Source: Pseudoscleropodium purum (lineage: Eukaryota > Streptophyta > Bryopsida > Hypnales > Brachytheciaceae). From it: 64,000 nucleotides of DNA. The stretch is taken from the NCBI GenBank assembly GCA_963969395.1, contig OZ017795.1:7626001-7690000 (forward strand). The letters are read 5' to 3'. The notes under the pieces are model-generated. The model was not told where the DNA came from, did no database searches, and worked only from the letters and a program-made list of their open reading frames with translations. Shown here one piece after another: positions 1-11,887 of the stretch. How positions within the stretch are numbered: position 1 is the first letter of the stretch; each line of letters begins with the position of its first letter. The position numbers were made by a program, and so were the translations under genes.

Positions 1-39
1 AAATGAGTGAACATATTTATGGACGTGTCCTTGTTGCCT

Positions 40-1828
40 TGAAGAGTGTTGTTTAGGTTGCTACTATCATATCTATTATTACCGATAAAGTCACGGTGGT
101 AGATAACACTTCTAGGTTGATGTGCATGTGTATGCAATGGAGAGTTGAGAGAGAGTACTGCACCTTCTACATTTGTCTTGCGTTTCGGGAAGTGGTACTA
201 TTGATAATCTAACTGAGGTATTCATACATTCTCTAATGGGGGAGGGGAGCTTGTCTCGTGAATAAATTGCTTGTAAGTTGGTTTGTTTTGGCGCAAATGG
301 GGGCTCTATATTTCAAGGACCAAAGACAAGAGTTACAACCCAAATTCATGAGAAATAGGCCCCTTTCCTAATCGGGGCAAGTTGCGTGAGTCATTTATTG
401 AACCTTGTCGTTGAGACATTGTTGAAGTTTCCAATGGTTTCTAGGTTGAAGGGGCTTTTCTAGTCCATTTACACATATTTCTATAGCAGCAACAAGTGTC
501 ATGATGAGTTGCAAAGATTAGTTGATCTCATGGAAACTAAAGGAAACAAGATGGTAAGAAATGTTGACACTCATTGGATATCTACGCAAAGTCTTGCTAC
601 TAGAATATTGTATGAGTATTGCACCCTTTTGATGAAAATGGATTAGATATGATTGTTAGTCTTAGTCACAAACCATAGGTTGGAGTTGCCGATAACTTTG
701 ACTTGTTGGTGGACATGGAGTTGTTCTTGTCACTAGCTCTTTTCATTTTTCTTGTGAATGTTGTGCACAACTTTATGAAGCTATCTCAAGCATGTGATAT
801 TTTCATTTGTGATTTCCTTGAAGTTGTAAAGCTTTGCCAAGGTGAATTGGCCTGAATGTTCTTGAACGGTAGCACAACGTATAACAAGGGTGATTTCCAT
901 TGGTACAATGAACTCATTTTACTATTACGTGATGAGATCCCTTTACAATGGTGGCCAATTCTTGGAGATAGTGGTATTTCCCACTTGCATTTTGTTTTTG
1001 AGCACAATATTGAACACACCCATGTGTATGCAAGGTTCCACGATAAGCAGAGATGGAACCACATTTTTGCTATGCAGGAGGAATTCAATTGAATCCATGA
1101 CAACATGGAGCGATAGTTTTCAAGTATTTCTTTTTACTTACATTTTTTTTTCCTTTTGTGTTTTCTAATGTTTTGATATCCATATGCTTTTGCCCTGGTT
1201 TTGCATAGAGATGGCTCAATCTTTGTGTGATGAACTTGATAGACAGTTCCCCTAGTAAAACCTTTTGGACGTCTTTGGAAATATATATCCCTACTATTGG
1301 CAACAGACTAGGACAGAGGGTACTTTTCTTCACCACTTGGCAATACTCAAGTATTTCTATTGTAATTCTAAGCAATTGTAGACATGGCCTTTTTTAGATG
1401 GGGGGAGTTATTATACCGTTCCAAAGATGTTGTTTGCATCAAAATTGGAGAATTAAGCTAGCTTGTTCAAAGTTACAATGAAGGCTCATACATATGCAAC
1501 TCATGGGCTACCCTTTGAAGTGAATCCCATTGTAAAGCTCTAGCGTAAGCTCTCCCAATCACATCATTTATATAATCTAATTTAAAAGTATTTCAAACTT
1601 ATTGAAATTGGTTGTTGCTTGGTTCTTAGTTCAATAGAGGATGAAAGGTGCTTTTCCACTCTCAAATTCCTCAAATCTTGCCAAAGAAATAGGTTAGGTA
1701 AACATATTCCTCTTGTTGTACGTATGTTTGGCCAAAAATTCTATTCACTTGACAATTCCACTTACAAGGATGCAATTGAATCATGGAAAAGTGATGTGAA
1801 AGTTGGCCGGCAGGGGGATGTGTAATGT
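40..1828 (+). pseudogene. hAT-superfamily transposase, decayed
   Basis: Conceptual translation in shifting frames gives the full order of a plant hAT transposase of the type with a zinc-finger/DUF4371-like core. From about 285 it reads FGANGGSIFQGPKTRV, then CVSHLLNLVVETLLKFPMVS (about 383-445), RNVDTHWISTQSLATRIL (about 558-610), DELDRQFP followed by GNIYPYYWQQ (about 1220-1305), HHLAILKYFYC (about 1330), SLFKVTMKAH (about 1464), and the C-terminal dimerisation block SSIEDERCFSTLKFLKSCQR to about 1822. Several in-frame stops and frame changes show that it no longer encodes a protein. I see no convincing terminal inverted repeats or 8-bp target duplication. The order of blocks is read from the sequence; the family name rests on my knowledge of hAT conserved blocks. 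Confidence 0.8.
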
Positions 1829-3712
1829 AGCAGTAGTAGTGGACTGAGAGCAATATCCTCTCAAGTTTCAATAGCATTCAATTTCTTTAGTTTTCATGAG
1901 GTTAAGCTGTCTTTTCAACTCAAGTTTACCTTCACTCTGAGATTCAACAATTTGGACTGTTGTGACTTGTTGGATGACCTTGCTTTGTGAGAGTGGGTTG
2001 TGGTAGTGCGGGATTGTAGGTGGAACTTCACTGACTTCGTGTCTCCAATGTTCATTTCTTGTTTTATACTAACCCTCTTAACGTGTCTTGTGTGTTTTGT
2101 TTTGTGCAAAACATTGACATTGCATGTTGGATAGTTATAGAGGGTTCAATTCCTTTGTCAAATAAATGTTCTTGTTCATTTTATAGTCATTAGCTTGTAT
2201 GCATTTGTTTCATTTATGACTTTCATTCTTTCTAGAGAATGCTATGAACTTGTGCATGGTTGCAATATGTATGACAATTATCATACAAATTTCAATATTT
2301 ACTTGATTTGGCTTCACACACAATTGCAAGTATGTAACTTGTCTTCAAACACTTAGCGCATGTAGCCACAAACAAAATCAACAATAGCATTTGGTCTTGG
2401 ACTAAAGCATTCAACATGATGCAACTTCTACTATCCCCCCCACTGAAAAAAATGCAGATGAAAAATCGACAATTTGTTTCCCATTTTATTTTCAGCTCTC
2501 TACACACGGAAATAGGTGTCGTGATTATAGCTCTCCCATACGACACGGTAATAGCCTTCCGGCGAAATGTCAGGATTAAGTTCTGGGATTGCTGCTTCCC
2601 ACCTCAATGCTCTTTCTAATGGAGATTTAACTTACATCATAAATGTGGAGATAACTTCTGGAAGATTCCCATACAAGAGATAACTTAAGTGATTGCAAAT
2701 GTGTAATAATTGTAAAAACAAGATACATTAAACGATTCAACTACTAACAGTACAGTTCATTGAAAGACCGACTGTATTGAAATTGGGGAGCATAACATTC
2801 TACAACATGTTCTTCCTCTTTCTCTTCCTCTTGTAATCACACCAATCTTTCCAAAAACAAGCAAACAAAAAACAAACAAAACTAAACATAACAAAACAAC
2901 ATTTTGTAGTATGAAATTTTCTTCCCCCCCAACTGAAGATCCCCCAAAAGAAAGAGGTACAATATATTTCTTCCTGAGATACCAGCCTGGTGAGGTTGCG
3001 AACCTTTACTCCTGGGAGCAAGCCATAAAATCATCCAACTGCAAGTGCCTGCACGGCATGTCAGGGTAGGCAATGGGATTCTGTGCACAAAAGGCTAACA
3101 ATGTTATGAGTGTGGAGTCCGGCACACACAATGCTCAGGGAGAACAGACAGTTATGATAGAAACTTAGCTTGTGGAATTAGGGGAAAACCCAGTTGCAAT
3201 TCGAAAACAGTGGGGAAAAAACTGTTGAAAAAAATCTATAAAATGTCTGTAGAAAAACCCAGACTCAGTGGGTACTTGAAACCCAGACTCAGTGGGCACT
3301 TCTCTGCTTATTGTTATTTGCTTGCTATATTGCTTGGGTCTACTTCCTTCTCTTGTCATTTAGGTTGCTTAAAAGAAATTAGAAATGTTGTTGAAAATGA
3401 AAATATTTGCGCTGAGGCTTGTTCCTCTAGTTCAATGTACTTTTTCCTTATCAATGGAAATTGTCCATGTATTTCAAGGAAAAAGGCCAACAAAAAAACC
3501 AACTCATAAAGTCCAAACACTGGTCCAGGAGACAAGGCCAAGAAGGTTTGGTACCGTTTTGTTTTGTACTTGGTGTTGATGGATGCCCTGCCTGCAGATG
3601 GATTTTGAGATTGGTCCAAAAGGTGCTGCCAAAATTTTCTTGGTGGACCGACTCCCTGGAATTCTTCTTGCTCAAAGTTAAGAACGGTAAGCTTATCGAA
3701 CTGAAGCCTGCA
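1829..3712. other. intergenic, no gene recognised
   Basis: Short ORFs occur here, but none matches a family I know and none has a convincing splice context. A 23-bp unit containing AACCCAGACTCAGTGGG is repeated in tandem at about 3257-3300. The stretch around 3180-3370 reads like an old retroelement flank, but I cannot assign it. Confidence 0.5.
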
Positions 3713-3799
3713 ATGTGCTCAAACTGTGACGGAGCAACGCAGTGCAAGGCCAGGGAGAGCATGTGCAAGGCTAAGAGCACGGGGATGGTGATACAATAG
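3713..3799 (+). CDS. possible metallothionein-like short ORF or exon
   Basis: This 28-residue ORF begins MCSNCDGATQCKARESMCKA. The spacing CxxCD followed by QC resembles the N-terminal Cys cluster of plant type 3 metallothioneins (CxNCDCADxxQC), and the following K/G-rich stretch ending MVIQ resembles the spacer start. One expected Cys, in CDC, is replaced by Gly. No C-terminal Cys cluster was found downstream, so it could be a decayed fragment, a first exon whose partner I missed, or chance. The reading frame is open for about 100 codons upstream, so the ATG is not proven as the start. Confidence 0.22.
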   Translation: MCSNCDGATQCKARESMCKAKSTGMVIQ

Positions 3800-4993
3800 A
3801 AAGTGCATTTTTGAATTGAATCATGAGTGAGCATCAAAATCATGCTCTGATAACTTAGCTAGAATCTGCTAAGATATGAACTTCTTGTGAGCTGACTGTC
3901 CTTCGATGAGAGGGCCTGAGAATATGGATAAATTACCTTTTCTAAAGGCATGCCAAGCTCATGAGCTTGCAAAGTTTCATAGGCACTGGAAACCATAATT
4001 CAACATTCCTTCTCTATCCTAAGTCACATCAATTGCAATTGTAACAGTAACTAAGATCATATATGAGATCATAATATTTAAAGCAGTTGATAAGGTGGAA
4101 GCACCAATAACCAATCGAATAAGCAATTTGGGAGTAGGTTCTGTGTAGTATGAGTTGGTGGATATTTTCCCCATGTAGGAAGATAGGAAATATGAGGATT
4201 GCTAAATTTTCAGATTTTTAATTAGAAAATTGAAATGACAGTGCATTTCGGGAGGCCAAAGAACTCTTGACCCATAAGCAATGTCTAGAGTCTTCTAATT
4301 TTGAGCATTCCAGATAGTACTTTCTTGCTCATTACTACAGGTAATATGTCATAACCTTATTGGTTGCAAACTTGAAAAAGACAGAAAAAACAAATTTCAA
4401 GCTTCAGAACCGACAGATCCAACCTAAGGTTGGAATTACCACCCCTTCCATGTTGTGTACTGAGCATGGTTGGTAATTAGTGCCTCCACCTTAGTTATAC
4501 TGATTAATGCTATTAGTGCATGGAACCCTAATTTACCAAAGGCACATTATTTGACACTTGATTGACACTTAGGTTAAATTCCCATTGAATTGTCCTAATT
4601 TCCACCAAAGTCTTCCTTCCATCCAGAGGCCAGGCTCTTGCCACACATCCCACTAGGATGCATACAGTGACCAGATTGTGGATGTACTTGCATCTTTGTT
4701 GTAGACTTCAGGGTGGATGTCAGTGTAATTTTTCTGCATATAGGCAATCATTCATTCAGTAACACTACTAAGTTTCAATTATATAATTGATGATTCTCTT
4801 TCACATAATGAAGTGGGTGATCATTGAGCAATATAACTTAATTAAATAGCACTCACCTTGTCATGAATTCAGTTTGCCAGTCCTACATTATGTGAATGCT
4901 TTCTAGGCCTATGAGTTAGCAAACCTATAAAAACCATTATTCCATTGCCAAGCCCACTGAACAGCATACTTTTTTTTGTTCCCACTTCTGCAG
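3800..4993. other. intergenic or intron of an unidentified upstream gene
   Basis: No recognisable coding exon was found. The stretch may be an intron or 5' part of the gene whose last two exons lie at 4994-5410, because the first of those exons opens with a splice acceptor in mid-codon and therefore needs at least one more upstream exon. Confidence 0.4.
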
Positions 4994-5410
4994 CATTGGA
5001 GCTGGCATTGGTTACTGCAAAACTGTCTGTCACATAGTCTTACCTCCAACAAGAAGAAGCATCTATCTAGCAAGGGTAAGTTAGCACATGTCATCTGTGC
5101 CCATGCTGTGTAGTAAGTACTTCCCACGCTACCCCAACGGTCTTCATTCATTCTTGTCTTTTTATCTTAGGACCAGAGTTATTCTTCTTCTGGCATTGGA
5201 GGAGGCTCTGACTCTGGCAGTGATTCTGCACAGCAGGAAATTCAATGGTGCTTAAGTACACATCAGCCAGCATGTAGAAATAAATATGATGTTGACAATA
5301 CCAATAATACACAAAAACGACCTCATGTCAGGAGGGCAGTCAGGGCACTGGCACAGTTGATGAAAAGCTGGGAGGTCAGAGTATATGCTCAGCTGGAAGG
5401 GGTGATTTAA
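4994..5410 (+). CDS. unidentified gene, last two coding exons (5' partial)
   Basis: Exon A (4994-5075) follows a pyrimidine-rich tract and CTGCAG and ends at AAGG|GTAAGT. Exon B (5171-5410) follows TTATCTTAG and runs to a TAA stop. Splicing keeps one frame: IGAGIGYCKTVCHIVLPP in exon A, then a Ser/Gly/Asp-rich stretch (SSSGIGGGSDSGSDSAQQ) and a helical, basic C-terminus with RRAVRALAQLMKSWEVRVYA. Strong splice sites at both ends of the 95-bp intron, preserved frame and biased composition argue for real coding sequence. I do not recognise the family and found no upstream exons. It could also be the surviving 3' end of a pseudogene. Confidence 0.5.
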
Positions 5411-6790
5411 CTTAGAAAGGGTACCTAAGTGAGCACATAGAATGCTGCCTTGGGAAATGGGTATAATGAGCTCAACTCATCTTGAGCCAGAGTTTCTGAA
5501 CAAGTTACTAATTCAGTGAAAGGGTAATATTTGGTCTGCAGCAACGACAGAGAATGCAAGTGGTCTGCTGACTCCGCTCAATCCATTTAGCTTACAGTCT
5601 GGCTACACCACATGTACAGCACAGTCTGGCAACACCACAGAACATAATTATAAGTAGCTTGACCAAAGCCTGATGAGTACTTCTGATCGTGAAGATTAAA
5701 TATCCAGACACTCTGTTTCAAGTATTCAGCACCGACTATGAAAAAGAATCAGCTACTCCGCATGTCTACACGACTACACGTCTACACGTCTACACGTCTA
5801 CACGTCTACACGTCTACACGGATTATGTTAACTCGTACTTATTTTAGAACAGAAAGGTCTTGCTTTTGTATCAAGTACACAGAATAATAATGAGACGTAC
5901 TTCCAGGAGTCAGAACCCACAAACAGAAACGACCCAAGGTGCTGGCATGTCCCTCTTCAGCAATCTAGATACAGTAGAATATCTAAGCACCATGACCGCA
6001 CTGTTCCTGAACCCTAAACCCCAAACCCCAAATAAATAGGTTCCTCACCTGAAGATTGATTGGATAGTATCTCCCCTTGGTTGATATTGAGATCTGTCCC
6101 CCTTGCGGTTCATATGAAGTTTCTCCAAATTCAAGACTTGTTGTTTCTCTAAAGGATCTCCAACGTATTGGAGTGCCTTGAATGCTTTGTTATTTGTCAT
6201 TGGATTCAAGTTTTCAAGTTTTGGACTTGCTGCAACACAGGACCATCACTTTCACCTTGGTTCTTCATCCACTTACCCTATGAAGGTCTGGCTTGGGCCC
6301 TCATTTGGTGGATTTGCAGGATGAGAAGGTTGGGCTTCCCTATTATAGGGGGGAATATCAGCATGGCCTGTAACAACTGATCCAGCAGGTCCTACCCGAG
6401 CGTGGCTGATATCTCTAGAAGTCAACATGTTGAAGTATTAGCTAGAAGGTAATTCACATTACTTAAAGCTGACAAATTCTACATACCATTTAAATAAGGT
6501 CGGCAATGATAAAATGGCTTTGAATAATACTTAACAGAATAACAGTCAAGTTATGCCAATGCACGCTTCTTTTTATTAATTGAACAATTGAAATTTCATA
6601 AATTATTCTAGAAAACATCAACTTATACTCTAAACGATTAGAGTATAAGATAACAATTAATGAAATCTGTAATATTTTCAGCATGTCAACAAGGAAGGGT
6701 TTGTGCTGACCTGCCCACGCTAAGTTGAGTAGAGTGACATCAGTGCTGGTTGACAAATCACTTATCCCCAAATCACACATGACTACGGCT
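5411..6790. other. intergenic and ADAT1 3' flank
   Basis: This stretch holds the 8-bp array listed separately and a degenerate plant telomere-type run (AACCCTAAACC then CCAAACCCC) at 6010-6030. The ADAT1 3' UTR probably occupies part of 6490-6790. The ORFs here are shadows or chance. Confidence 0.5.
5765..5820. repeat. 8-bp tandem repeat, 7 units
   Basis: Seven consecutive units of TCTACACG are present, the second reading ACTACACG. The unit is not a multiple of three and there is no coding context, so this is a short minisatellite. Confidence 0.95.
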
Positions 6791-9700
6791 TCAAGTTGCC
6801 AGGGTGAACTTCTGCAGACATTCTGGCTTCTGAAGCCACTCTTGTAGAGGCGAAGGACCTGTGAAAAGCACTCGCTTGGCCCGATGATAGTCTTCAGAAG
6901 CAATCTAAACAGCAAAAACAACACGGCATCATCAAACATGGCAGAGTACTGGATCTTCGATTTTCAACTGATCATTCTTTGAGTTCAGTTTGTGTACGCT
7001 CGTGCACGGTCTAGTCACAAAACATTGTGGACATTGACCAGGAACAACAAGCTCGACATATCGCCCAGACAAATGCAAGTGCAAAGCAACAATTTCTTGG
7101 GCTAATTCCTTTTTCACACTACCAAAAGATGGAGTTCATGCTAACTCGAATTTTACTACTCCAACAATTATCAAGCTGATTCGTATTTTGTATAGTGCGT
7201 TGAGTGCATTTATGGCATATAATATAAATGGCATAATCAGAGAATTCGATGATTTTTGCTTTGAAAACTAGTAAATCGAGTAATAGCGACACTGTCATAA
7301 AATAAGGGCTAGTCCTTGATAAGTTTTAAAGAGAATTTTTGTTAGGACACAGATTTATACGATGACCGAAAATGCAATTGATGCTGAGGCAACTGATTTC
7401 CATTAGCATCCATTAACATTAGGTACAGAAAACGTACCTTGCAGTAGAGGTAGGGCAGTCCCCTCATGTGTGACAATGATGGAAAATGGTCGAGGAGTGA
7501 AACAAAAAGAGAAAAGAAAGCCTTCCTGTGATGCATGCCCAAAATATCTGTTTAGCTCTAAATAATAATTGAGTCAAGATTTTATAGCATGTTGATCAAC
7601 CTCATAGCATAGGAATAATCTCATATTCGTTTTCCTCATAAAATTGCTAGAAATATAAACTTTAAGACAAAATGAGATTGAGAACCTGAGAGGAAGCATA
7701 CTCGCATATCACGACTTGAACAATGATACCCCATTCAATTGCTTGACGCTTGCTAGCAACTGGAGAGTGGAGAGGGAGAGAATGCGGTTCACCCATAACT
7801 TACTTGCACAAAGTAGACTGCGTAGCTGGAGAGAGAGGCCCCTTTGCAGATGCACCCTGCTTTCGCCCTATTGTGCCTAGGATGACCTCATGCCGAGGTG
7901 AGGAATCCCAACCGATTGAGTACCTGCCATTGGAATCACAAGCACGGTTAGAAAACAAGCAGCCACAAAACTCATATTTTCGTTCTGGTGAACAAGACAA
8001 TTGTATGTCTCTGAAATAGCCAACTCCTCAGTATTGGCCAAACACATTCAGTTGCAGAAAACTTTGATTGACCATGTCAAACATTACAATTGGAGTGATC
8101 AGGAAGATGAAGGGGATAGCCAAGATGAACAACCCGCAAGCCAAAAGAGTAGAGCCATCTTCAGGACGTCTAAACCTTTCGGGTGGAGCTGGTGCAATCC
8201 AAATCTCAGGCTGAAATCAAATAAACAAGCAAAATTGATAGTTAGTAAAAAAATTAGTAAACCTAGTAGAATTAGTAATTGACAGTGGTGCTCGCCAGCA
8301 TCAAGGCATCGGTAAGTAATACGGGAGCATTCAAACGCCACAAGAATTTCCACTTACCACATTGAGCGTGTATGGTAGAGAAAGGAGCTGGCCAAGTGGT
8401 GCCAACCGACCAGAAATAGCCCTGGCTAATGCATCGAAGGTGGAATCCTTAAACTCCGACGTTGTGGAAGTCATCAGCAAGTGATTCTTCCCGGTCCAAG
8501 CTGGAGCTCCAAAGCCCTGCTCGGAATCGGTCCAAATTGCTGATGGACGATCTGTAATATCCTGTTCTGACCTACAAATCTCGATGGTAGTCGAATCACT
8601 AGCCAATGTGACGGATGATAGATAGATAGGCTCAACAAGAAAGTGAGAAAGTAGAGCTCCTGCCTCATGAGAATCCAGGTTAAAAAAATGTTAGAATGCC
8701 AAAGTAACAAGAGCAAAGGGTGCGACCAAAACTCTACAGAGCAAAGAGTCAACGGCCCAAAATTCTTGGCAAGTATATTTGACGGATTAGCATCAAAATC
8801 AAGCCTAGGAGATGATTGCCTCTATCAATTACCTCCGGAGTGTTCAAATGACTAGAAGTGGCGCTTGTACATCTATACGAATTGAAATAACTCATTGTGA
8901 GAGCTTCAAGGACGGCCACAAAATGTATCAATAGAAAGCAGTAGTTATGTCCTACATTTTGAACAATAGAAATATGTTTTGAAAGTTACAATAATCGACT
9001 ATTAACTTCCAAAGTGGACTTTATTTGAGTTTGGACACGTCCGGGTTTTCATTGAAGCTTGGAGGTGTTTACATACAACGTAAACAACTCCAGAAGGGCA
9101 AAGCATAAACTTGGAAAGGCTTGTTCTAGAAAGCATAAACTGGCCAACGTGAGGAAAAGTGCTAGAAGCAAGAGAAATTACCTTGAAGCCCAAGCACGTT
9201 CCAACGAGCTATTTTGTCACTGCAACTCATAGACATTGTGGGGTCTCCACGGCCAGGCTTCCTCCTCGCCACTCCTGGTGCCTGGATATTGCCATGTACT
9301 TCTACGCTCTTACCATTCTCTAAGTCCATGGTGGAATCTGAAAATATCAAGACACAGAATTGAGGCACTTGACTGGTGATGCAAGCAGAATTCTCTGCTC
9401 AACACACTTGTAGTCATCGAATCAGACTCTCGCCCTTGGGTTTAGAGACACTACAGCAAATGTATGGAAAACAAATCAGATTGGCAGGATAGAGGCCACA
9501 CCATCAGTCCAGCTTAACAACCTGGCTTCCTGCTCTGCAAGTTGAGCCTCTTTGCCAACAACGCTAGCATCTATTCGAGCAAGCTTTGCACCAGTCTGTT
9601 TCACTGCACATGTGCAATAATTAAGTCTGGAATAAGTACCCCTGACAGAATGACCATCAAAGAATCATCTATAAGAAACAACAAAAAAGAGCCATCGCAT

Positions 9701-11514
9701 AGCGGGATATTTGCATTACTGAGTTCAATCAGGGACCATAAGCAGATTCAAGCAGAGGGTCAAGAACACGCATCAGTAATATCCATCACAACATCAAGTA
9801 GAGCTCCAACCAATATTAATATGCAAAATTTCTCATCAGAGCAGATCTTCAAAAATTGGTGAGTTGATACGAACACTACCTTGTTGCATTCCTCGCTTTC
9901 GCTCACTTTGTCCTTCCATGGCAATTGTGAGCGAATCCACAGCTTCCACTGAGCTTTCAGAAGTTCCTGCCGAAATATAAGGAACGATACATGCATCTCC
10001 ACCTGTGGACACAAGTCACGTAAGACGGCATTGATGCAACATGTCCAATGTCAAGTATACTCATCAATTTACAAAACCACATTACTCACTACAGAAAGCA
10101 TTGCATAAGTATTGACAAAGAGCAGGAATCAACGAGATTGATGACCTAAAGGATCAGATAATCACATGGTGGTTGGCTGATGTATAGATGAATCTCCAGT
10201 CCCGGCCGTAGCTGGCATCGGCGACCTCTATCTCCATTGTCCTCTCTCCATTCAAAAATCGCAGGTGGTCGATGTCCCTTATTGAGCTTTGCCATTTCCT
10301 CGGAACTGTCACTTTGACAAAGACGCCCAACTTCTGCGTAAAAGAATCTGCATTCACACGTCCTCGAATCAGAATACATGAAGCTGGAAAAATACTGAAA
10401 AAACAGAACGGCGGGTACAAAGGCCAAGTTAAGTAGAGATTAAGTAACCAATAATTGCACTGAAAACTTCAGCTTGACATTCATGTTCCCAATGATAGGG
10501 TGATATCTTGTTTATAAAACACTGAGAATGCGCCTCAAATGATATTATATGCGCCTCCTAATTCAAAGTATTGAAATCACAGAAAGCAATTGAAAGCGAG
10601 CGACGATGAATATGGCAGCAGACTACGGAACTTAGCAAACTAGCAGTTAGCTTTTTCGAGACTCATTTTGGGGTCATATCATGCAAGTGATAGATTGTTG
10701 GAAAGCCATAAACGATGCACATCTAACAAGCCATTACTCATGTCTTAAATTTCGGTATTGAAATCGCAGCAACTGATTGAAGATCGCTGGTTTCAAATGA
10801 TTGAAGTTCAAGTAATTCCCAGCGTTTACATTTCTGGCTTCAGCTCAATCAAGGAGATGTGACAACATTGCAAGCAGTAAAATAAAATCGAAAAACATAA
10901 TTCATGGAACCATTACAAATTCAAGGCCTAGTTGCAGACCCTAAATCCTAACTCTGCACCATCTCCATACCTGAGAAGGGCCCTTCGTGCAATGAGAAGG
11001 AGATGTGACAACATTTCAAGCAGTAAAATGACATTGAAATACATAATTCAATGGAACCAATTACAAATTCAAGGCCTAGTTGCAAACCCTATACCCTAAC
11101 CCTGCACAATCAGTATACCGGAGTAGGGCCCGTAGTGCGATGAGAAGGAGATTTGAAAACACTGGAAGCAATAAAATTCATGGAACCAATTACAAATTCA
11201 AGCCTAGTTGCAAACGTTAAACCCTAAACCCTAACCCTTAACTCTTCACCATCTGCATACCTGAGTAGGGCCCTTCGTGCAATGACTTCCGCATGAGCGT
11301 CGTTCACGACGTCGCCATCCACGCTCATCCTGGAACGGCCAATGCACTTGGTTCCCGTCCCGAGCGCCACCACTCTCGCGTCCTCGTTGTTCTTCAGGAC
11401 AAATCCCGCCATCACAGTTCTCTCGCGCCCCTGCGGCTTGCCCTGCTTCGGTAAATTCTCATACTTGGCCTCCACCAACTTTGCCACTTTACGACCCCAC
11501 AATCTTTCCTCCAT
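6791..11514 (-). CDS. ADAT1: tRNA-specific adenosine deaminase 1 (ADAT1/TAD1), 10 exons
   Basis: The family converts A37 of tRNA-Ala to inosine. Exons, 5' to 3': 11514-11261, 10347-10166, 10002-9880, 9603-9502, 9337-9182, 8659-8358, 8210-8134, 7923-7804, 7525-7438, 6904-6791. All junctions are GT-AG and phase is kept to a TGA, giving 505 aa (human ADAT1 is about 502). The A_deamin signature is complete: [11 protein letters not shown] with zinc ligand His74 and proton-shuttle Glu76, ISQPPCGDA with Cys146, and [15 protein letters not shown] with Cys259, next to [14 protein letters not shown], near residue 52, is also typical. The C-terminal half has [13 protein letters not shown]. The nearest in-frame ATG is 11514; two codons upstream lies only TTG. 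Intron 1 holds a 3-copy tandem repeat that copies the exon 1 end (see findings). The gene diverges from NBS1. Confidence 0.95.
10851..11286. repeat. tandem repeat of about 146 bp, 3 copies, in ADAT1 intron 1
   Basis: Copies begin at about 10851, 10997 and 11145, each opening AAGGAG. Each contains CATGGAACC-like and AAATTCAA(G)GCC blocks, a telomere-type CCCTAA run, and then a copy of the last eight or so codons of exon 1 plus its 5' splice site. The third copy runs into the genuine exon 1 end at 11261. Confidence 0.9.
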
Positions 11515-11887
11515 GGCCAAAACGATGCCTTCAAACTCCTACAAACACGTCATTCACTCTGTGTTTGTTCCAAGAGTATTCACCGAAAAATCATCCCTGA
11601 TTTGGATGAATAAGGCAAAGATGAATGTGTAATTACAAGTGCCCCCCTGCCTGCCCCCTGTTGTTGTTGGAGAGTTGCACAGCTTGTTTTGGTTTTGGAT
11701 GTGTGAATTTCGGAGGTGGGTGCGTTGTGTTTGCAGCAATCGATGAGTGTGGGAGCTACGAACTTGCATTGAAAATTTAGGAGCGAGATGGTGGACTTTT
11801 GTGGCCGGCGATGTAAACAAGAAGTGGGCGTGTTTCTATGTTTGCGAAATTCGTAATTTGTTTGGGTTGTCAGCGAGTCAGGCAGCG
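11515..11887. promoter_or_regulatory. bidirectional promoter between ADAT1 and NBS1
   Basis: Only 373 bp separate the start codons of the divergent ADAT1 (minus) and NBS1 (plus) genes, so both 5' UTRs and core promoters must fit here. I see no clear TATA box. A pyrimidine-rich stretch with CCCCCTGCCTGCCCCC lies at about 11642-11658 and a GTTGTTGTTGG run follows. The role is inferred from the arrangement. Confidence 0.7.

Noticed and set aside
3451..3843. Overlapping ORFs on both strands of 112-130 codons.
   Set aside because: Neither has domain features. Only the short Cys-containing stretch at 3713-3799 was kept, at low confidence.
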